64,000 bases of DNA, taken from contig NZ_RPDH01000002.1 of assembly GCF_003813775.1 (NCBI RefSeq), forward strand, positions 806,001-870,000, in the 5' to 3' direction. Positions 59,211 through 64,000 of this stretch are shown in pieces (the first letter of the stretch is position 1; each line of letters begins with the position of its first letter). A program made the position numbers and the translations under genes. The notes beneath the pieces were generated by a model, which was not told the origin of the DNA, did not search any database, and was given only the letters and a program-made list of their open reading frames with translations. Source of the DNA: Chitinophaga lutea. Its GTDB lineage: Bacteria > Bacteroidota > Bacteroidia > Chitinophagales > Chitinophagaceae.

Positions 59211-60707
59211 TTATTTCCAGAATGAATAATTCGTGAGTTGCGGATTGAGGCTGAGGGCCGATTTCGACAGGGGCCAGTAAGCGGCGCCATTGTCCACATC
59301 GGCCTGCGTCAGGTTGGAATAGGCGGGCACCTTGCCGAAGCTGACCAGGTCGTACCAGCGCCAGCCCTCTCCGATCAGCTCACGGCGCCGTTCTTCGAGG
59401 ATGAGATCGAGCAGCTCTTCTCCCTTTACCTGGTCGGTAACGGACGCAACATACCGCCGGTTGCGCAGCACGTTCAGCTCCGTACGCGCGTCCGCCTCCT
59501 TGTTAAGCCGTGCGTTGCACTCGGCACGCAGCAGTGTCAGCTCTTCATAACGGAAGATGACGATGGCCGAATTAAACAGGCGGAGCGTGGGATTCCTTAC
59601 AGCCGCATCCAGCATGCGCAGCTTGTAGAACATGGGCTGCATGCTGGACATGTCGGTGAAGAAGAGCGAGATCCGCACGTCCGAAGGATTGCTGTAAATA
59701 TTGAGGATGCTGTCTTTCGTCACATAGATTTCGGCTTCGTTTTTCGGCACATCGGGATAGCGGAGCGTCCAGTTTTCCAGCTGGCCGGTAGTGGAGATCT
59801 CCGCATGGTCGAGGTTGAAGTCGACCTGGAAAATATTCCAGTTCACACGGCCGCGGAAGGTGGCGTTCCCGGTGCTGCTCAGTACGAGATAGTTGTTGTC
59901 CGGCACGTACTCATACAGCGTCCTGGTTTTGTTGTTCATCACGAAGTCGATGTACTGCAACGCGGTGGCATAGTCTTTCTTCCAGGCGGCAATGTGGGCC
60001 AGCAGCGTATAGCAGGCGCCACGCGTGGCGAGAATGCTTTTCCAGTGCGAAAGGCCCTGGCCGCGGTAGTTGCCTTGCTGTTCGGGATCCTTGCCATCGT
60101 AGTTCCAGGGCAGGTCTTTGGCCGCCAGGAGCGCTTCCGCCGTGGCAAAGTCGAGCACCTTTTTCCAGTCCTCGCGCGCTTTGGCGGTGAAGTCGCCGTT
60201 AACGGCGTCGGTCACCAGCGGCACGTCGCCCCAGATACGGACCATGTAGAAATATGTAAAGGCCCGTAAAAAACGCACCTGCGCCACATCCAGTTTCATT
60301 TCCGAGCGGGGATACCGGTCGTCGAGCTCGGGAATGCCGGGCAGTTTGGCCAACGCCAGGTTACATTGCGCGATGACGGCATAGAACCTTCGCCAGTCGC
60401 GCCAAACGTCCATCGTCTGGTAGTTGGAGGTAAGCTCCGCGGAACGGAGCGCCTTGAGGTCGCCCCGTTTGGTGGCCGTAAAATCGCCCGCGCGCATTTC
60501 CCCGTACACCCAATAGGCGTTTTCGTTCGCCAGCGCCGCACGCAGCAGGCCATAAGCGGCAAAACTGCCGGCCCAGGCGTCGGTCCTCGTCTTCCACATG
60601 TTTTCTTCCGTCACGGCACGGGTGGAATCCACGTCGAGCATCTTTTTACAGGAGAGCCATCCGGTTGCCAACAGGCACATCAGGCTGCCCATCCATATAT
60701 GTCGCAT
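59211..60707 (-). CDS. SusD/RagB-family lipoprotein (first pair)
   Basis: 498 aa. Lipoprotein signal (ATGWLSCKKM, Cys 20). SusD landmarks: LDVDSTRAVTEENMWKTRTDAWAG, DWRRFYAVIAQCNLALAKLPG, VAQVRFLRAFTYFYMVRIWGDVPLVTDAV, ATRGACYTLLAHIAAWKKDYATAL, and the C-terminal EERRRELIGEGWRWYDLVSFGKVP. It is 14 bp downstream of its SusC and 8 bp upstream of the fasciclin-CBM gene. It should form the lid of the SusC channel at the cell surface. Sequence is quite different from the SusD at 51662. Confidence 0.92.
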   Translation of the reverse strand: MRHIWMGSLMCLLATGWLSCKKMLDVDSTRAVTEENMWKTRTDAWAGSFAAYGLLRAALANENAYWVYGEMRAGDFTATKRGDLKALRSAELTSNYQTMDVWRDWRRFYAVIAQCNLALAKLPGIPELDDRYPRSEMKLDVAQVRFLRAFTYFYMVRIWGDVPLVTDAVNGDFTAKAREDWKKVLDFATAEALLAAKDLPWNYDGKDPEQQGNYRGQGLSHWKSILATRGACYTLLAHIAAWKKDYATALQYIDFVMNNKTRTLYEYVPDNNYLVLSSTGNATFRGRVNWNIFQVDFNLDHAEISTTGQLENWTLRYPDVPKNEAEIYVTKDSILNIYSNPSDVRISLFFTDMSSMQPMFYKLRMLDAAVRNPTLRLFNSAIVIFRYEELTLLRAECNARLNKEADARTELNVLRNRRYVASVTDQVKGEELLDLILEERRRELIGEGWRWYDLVSFGKVPAYSNLTQADVDNGAAYWPLSKSALSLNPQLTNYSFWK

Positions 60708-60721
60708 AAAGTCGGTTTTAA

Positions 60722-63706
60722 TTATTTGAACAGTAAATTGAAGCCCAGGGTAAAGCTCTTCGGCTGCGCCCAGTTATACATGCCCTGGTCATACCCGAAG
60801 TAGTCGAATGCTTCCGGATCGCCGCCGCTGTAGTCGGTCAGGGTAAACAGGTTATTACCGGTCACGAATACACGTAATTGCCGAAGCCCGTTCCTCTCCA
60901 TCCAGGGACCGGCGAAATTATAAGTCAATGAGAGCGAGCGCAGTTTTACATACGAGGCCTTTTCAAGGAACAGCGTTTGTTCTACCTGGTAAGCCCTAAC
61001 GGGGCTCCATGGATTGTAGCGGGGCATTGCCTCGAGGTCACCGTCCGGCCGGGTCCAGTAGGTAAATTCCTTGGCGCCGTCGATTTCGTCCACCCCTTCG
61101 TTGTTGGCGAAATCAAACCGGTCCGCCAGCGCCTTGTTGAGCAGTTTCCTGCCGAAGGCGTAGCTGAACAACATGTTCAGTTCCAGCTTGCCGTAACGGA
61201 GCGTGTTGCCCCAACCGCCCTGTACGGCCGGATTGTGGGTGCCGGTGATCACGCGGTCGTTGTCGTTGATATCGTTGTCGCCATTCACATCGCGCCATTT
61301 GGGGTCGCCGGCTTTCATCGGCAGGCCCTGATAGGTCATGCCGGCGGGCACTTCACTGTCTGTCTGGTATATGCCGTCGTTGATAAGCAGCCAGTATTTA
61401 TCGACCGGTTTACCCACCACAAAACGGCGGTTGCCGAGCCTTACGTCCGTTTTTCCGTCGGGCAGGCGCAGCAGTTTCGTTTTATTGGCGGAAGCACTCA
61501 GCATGGTCGTCCAGCTGAATTTTTTACCGTTGAGGATATTGGCCTCTATGCCCAGTTCGCCGCCATAGTTGGCGATGTCCATCCCGTTCTTCCAAATGCC
61601 CGAGTACCCGCTTTCCGCTACGGCCGGCATTTTGATGAGCAGCTGCTTGTCCTGCCGGGTATACACGTCCAGCGAAACCTGCAGGCGATCGTTCAACAGT
61701 CCTATGTCGAGGCCGCCGTTCAGCTGGTCGGTATACGCCCAGCCGATACCTTCAGAAATGTAACCCAGTTCATAAGCGGCGTTGAGCACGGGAAAGGCGT
61801 CGTAGGTAGGCATGTTCGGAGAGCCTTCCCAACCGGCTTCCACATTGTATACCGGCCCTCCTTTATAATAGTCGTCCTGGAACATCTTGCCCACGCGGCC
61901 TGCGCTGGCGCGGAGCCGGAGGTTGCTGAAAACACGGCTGTCTTTCATGAAATCTTCGCCCGATATTTTCCAGGCAGCGGCCAGGGTCGGGAACAGTTTC
62001 CAGCGTTCGGCCTCGCTGACGTTGGAAGAACCGTCCTGCCGGAGATAGAGCTCAAAGAAATATTTGCCGGCGAGGCTGTAGTCGATGTCCGCATAGAAAG
62101 AAGCGAGATTGTTTTTCACACGGTCACGGTAATTGGCCGTGAGCCGCAGGTTATGCGAAGCGCCCGGTTTGTTGTCGTTATTGCCCGGCTGGTAGATCTG
62201 GATATAGTCGCTTTTACCTTTGTAGGCGCGGCCGTAGTTGTACTTCCACATATCCCACTGGTTATTTTGCCCGAGCGTTACGGAGAGCTGATGGCCTTTT
62301 GCCTGCAGCGGGGTTATTTCCACGGAATTGTCGAAAACCAGCCGCCGGTGCAGCCCGTCGTAGTTGGACACGAAGTTGTTGCCGTCGCTCACGGTGGTGG
62401 GAATGAACAGGTCGCGGTAATTCTGCCCGTGGTCGATGCCGAAGCGGGAGTTTATTTTCACGTACCGGCCAACGGTGTATTGCAGGGTGTTCAATACCCT
62501 GATGCTGGCGTTCCTGTTTTTGTCGATGCCTTTTTCGAGGTACCGGAAATACTGGTCTACGCCGGCTTTGTTGGATGACGGCGGTTTTTCGAGGTTGAAG
62601 ATATAATCTTCGTCGCCCATCCTGTCGCGAATGGTCTGCGCCCTGTCGCGGTTGGCCACGGCAGCGCTGATGAATGTGCTCCAGAGCAGGTTGCGCATCG
62701 GCATCACGTTAATGCCGAAGTTGACGTTGTAACGGCGGAGCCCGGTTTTTTCGGCTACGCCCTGTTCCGAAGCCTGGCCCACGCTGAAACGGAAACTGGC
62801 GAGCCTGTTCCCGCCGCTTACGGCAGCCTGCAGGCCGGTGTTCCAGCCGTTGCGGTAGTATGATTCATCCCAGTCTGCCCGGCCATAATAGGTCGAGTTG
62901 GTGGAATCTGCGAGATAAGACGGGAAGCTGCGGTATTGCTCGCGGGAGGCGTATCGGTCGTAGAAGGGCAGGCGAAAATCGCGCTCCCATCTGCCGTTGA
63001 TAACGTTCACGGCCGGTTTCAGGGACATGCCGGCGTAGCCGTTTACTTCCACCTGCAGCTCACCGCTGCGGGGGCCGCGGGTGACGATATTGATCACGCC
63101 GTTGGAAGCGAGGGGCCCGTATTTGGCGGCGGCGCCGAAGTCTTTGAGTACTTCAATACGCTGGATGTCGTTTACATTCAGGAAAACCAGGGGATCGATT
63201 TCGGTGCCCATGCGGTTGAAATCGAAGCGCTGTACGTCGTAGGCAAAGGAGTGATCGGTGATGAGCGGCATGCCGTCTACCATATAAACCGGCTGTGCGC
63301 CGAAGAGGTCGCCGTTTTTGAGCAGCAGGCCCGACGCTCCTCTGACGAAGGCGGCGCTGCGTTTACCCGGTTCGTTGGTGGGGATGCGGACATCCACGCC
63401 CGTGGCCCTTCCGAGGAGCATCTGGTTAACACTTGTGTAGGGAAGTTTTCTCACTTCATCCATATGTACGCGGCTAACTGCGCCGCCTGTACGTAGTAGG
63501 AGCTCGCTATGCGGGATATACCCGATCGTGTCCCTCGCCTGCACAGCTATGCCGCGCAATCGCTGATCCGCTTCGCTGTTGCCGGCGGAAGCGGTGGAAT
63601 CTGATTTTTTATATAGCTTTTGTTGCGCCGTAGCGCCTGCTCCCAGCATCAAGAGGCCCAGTAATAACGTGGCGCCTTTACCTGAACTTGGGTAGAAATA
63701 TGTCAT
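60722..63706 (-). CDS. SusC/RagA-family TonB-dependent transporter lacking the N-terminal regulatory domain (first pair)
   Basis: 994 aa from ATG 63706. Signal peptide (FYPSSGKGATLLLGLLMLG to GATAQQ), then a short linker, and the TonB plug starts early (VHMDEVRKLPYTSVNQMLLG; GVDVRIPTNEPGKRSAAFVRG; PVYMVDGMPLI; IQRIEVLKDFGAAAKYGP; NGVINIVTRGPRSG). The usual CarboxypepD_reg-like beta-sandwich of SusC proteins (about 80 residues) is not seen; only about 60 residues of linker lie between signal and plug. The barrel ends with an aromatic last strand (SFTLGFNLLFK). Part of the eight-gene operon; it should pair with the SusD at 59211. An alternative Met at 63757 would prepend a basic, less convincing N-terminus. 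Confidence 0.9.
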   Translation of the reverse strand: MTYFYPSSGKGATLLLGLLMLGAGATAQQKLYKKSDSTASAGNSEADQRLRGIAVQARDTIGYIPHSELLLRTGGAVSRVHMDEVRKLPYTSVNQMLLGRATGVDVRIPTNEPGKRSAAFVRGASGLLLKNGDLFGAQPVYMVDGMPLITDHSFAYDVQRFDFNRMGTEIDPLVFLNVNDIQRIEVLKDFGAAAKYGPLASNGVINIVTRGPRSGELQVEVNGYAGMSLKPAVNVINGRWERDFRLPFYDRYASREQYRSFPSYLADSTNSTYYGRADWDESYYRNGWNTGLQAAVSGGNRLASFRFSVGQASEQGVAEKTGLRRYNVNFGINVMPMRNLLWSTFISAAVANRDRAQTIRDRMGDEDYIFNLEKPPSSNKAGVDQYFRYLEKGIDKNRNASIRVLNTLQYTVGRYVKINSRFGIDHGQNYRDLFIPTTVSDGNNFVSNYDGLHRRLVFDNSVEITPLQAKGHQLSVTLGQNNQWDMWKYNYGRAYKGKSDYIQIYQPGNNDNKPGASHNLRLTANYRDRVKNNLASFYADIDYSLAGKYFFELYLRQDGSSNVSEAERWKLFPTLAAAWKISGEDFMKDSRVFSNLRLRASAGRVGKMFQDDYYKGGPVYNVEAGWEGSPNMPTYDAFPVLNAAYELGYISEGIGWAYTDQLNGGLDIGLLNDRLQVSLDVYTRQDKQLLIKMPAVAESGYSGIWKNGMDIANYGGELGIEANILNGKKFSWTTMLSASANKTKLLRLPDGKTDVRLGNRRFVVGKPVDKYWLLINDGIYQTDSEVPAGMTYQGLPMKAGDPKWRDVNGDNDINDNDRVITGTHNPAVQGGWGNTLRYGKLELNMLFSYAFGRKLLNKALADRFDFANNEGVDEIDGAKEFTYWTRPDGDLEAMPRYNPWSPVRAYQVEQTLFLEKASYVKLRSLSLTYNFAGPWMERNGLRQLRVFVTGNNLFTLTDYSGGDPEAFDYFGYDQGMYNWAQPKSFTLGFNLLFK

Positions 63707-64000
63707 AAGACGGAATTTTCGTGTAAAAGAACTCTTCATCCGCTGTGGCGGACGCACAGCGAATCATGCCGGTGCATGTATTATTCACACTGCATCAGCA
63801 GCATTAATGAAAATGACTGTCAAAAAGTAAAAACGATGGAGATTAAACGTTTCTTCCACACATGGCTCCCTGCATTGCTGCCATTTAATTTCACGATTGG
63901 GATTGACAGTAAAAGCGCATTAGACGGATACTGTTTGGTTGTTAGGCTGTTTTTGTTTCGATCATCTAGTTTACGTGGTTAATTTTTTCAATCAAATAAC
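63707..64000. other. Region upstream of the first SusC gene
   Basis: About 294 bp with no supported gene. A perfect 7-bp hairpin CGCTGTG / CACAGCG (63741-63761) lies 35 bp before the SusC start, in its leader. A -7-like box on the minus strand (TACTTTTTG, one base longer than consensus, 63829-63821) may be the promoter. No anti-sigma/ECF gene is visible before the window ends. Confidence 0.4.

Noticed and set aside
60977..62578. Long plus-strand open frame opposite SusC
   Set aside because: Shadow of a beta-barrel gene; no motif or promoter.
63776..63982. Open frame of 68 codons near the window end
   Set aside because: No homology pattern or promoter, and it lies in the likely promoter region of the SusC gene on the other strand.

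Overview
The window is from a fairly GC-rich member of the Bacteroidota, most likely a Chitinophaga-like member of the Chitinophagaceae. Evidence: two SusC/SusD outer-membrane pairs, type IX secretion (T9SS) C-terminal sorting domains, lipoproteins with a CKK-type lipobox, and recurrent TAnnTTTG (-7) boxes, several with a TTG 19-20 bp upstream, directly in front of genes that lack obvious Shine-Dalgarno sequences. No tRNA, rRNA, CRISPR array, insertion sequence or phage module was seen.

Layout. 0.1-9.1 kb: housekeeping and envelope genes (M23 peptidase, dihydrouridine synthase, DinB-type protein, ABC exporter, FtsX/MacB-type permease). 9.2-16.9 kb: a DeoR regulator divergent from a tightly coupled six-gene operon (polyol-type MFS permease, 2-hydroxyacid dehydrogenase, two FGGY kinases, histidine phosphatase, exported glycerophosphodiesterase), a catabolic unit whose substrate is not evident. 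16.9-26 kb: second FtsX-type permease, two small/medium membrane proteins, a T9SS-exported GHL10 glycoside hydrolase-like protein, a soluble hybrid histidine kinase. 26.3-33.7 kb: DUF417 (RclC-like) protein with an AraC regulator, a pair of related small membrane proteins, a Tat-exported Gfo/Idh/MocA oxidoreductase followed by a striking GTACCT palindrome cluster, an unknown 261-aa protein, a TetR/hydrolase unit sharing one operator, DinB-type and P-loop proteins. 33.9-41.6 kb: two pectate-lyase-like beta-helix proteins flanking a TPR protein and a heme-oxygenase-fold-like protein. 41.6-46.2 kb: two translationally coupled WG-repeat exported proteins, with a perfect inverted repeat around the promoter. 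46.2-49.3 kb: desaturase, RRM protein, response regulator and DEAD-box helicase.

49.3-63.7 kb (minus strand) is the most interesting region: an eight-gene apparent operon that repeats the plan SusC-SusD-fasciclin lipoprotein-DUF500x lipoprotein twice (SusC, SusD, fasciclin fused to two CBM6-like modules, DUF5007; then SusC, SusD, fasciclin, DUF5008/delta-60 repeat protein). It has no recognisable glycan-degrading enzyme inside the window, so it looks like a binding/uptake system rather than a classical polysaccharide utilization locus.

Regulation visible in the sequence includes several promoters whose -7 box ends 4-9 nt before the start codon (probable leaderless mRNAs), a palindrome between the -33 and -7 boxes of the polyol operon, a TetR operator repeated before two genes, and several strong bidirectional terminators between convergent genes. 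All family names are from reading motifs; no database search was run.
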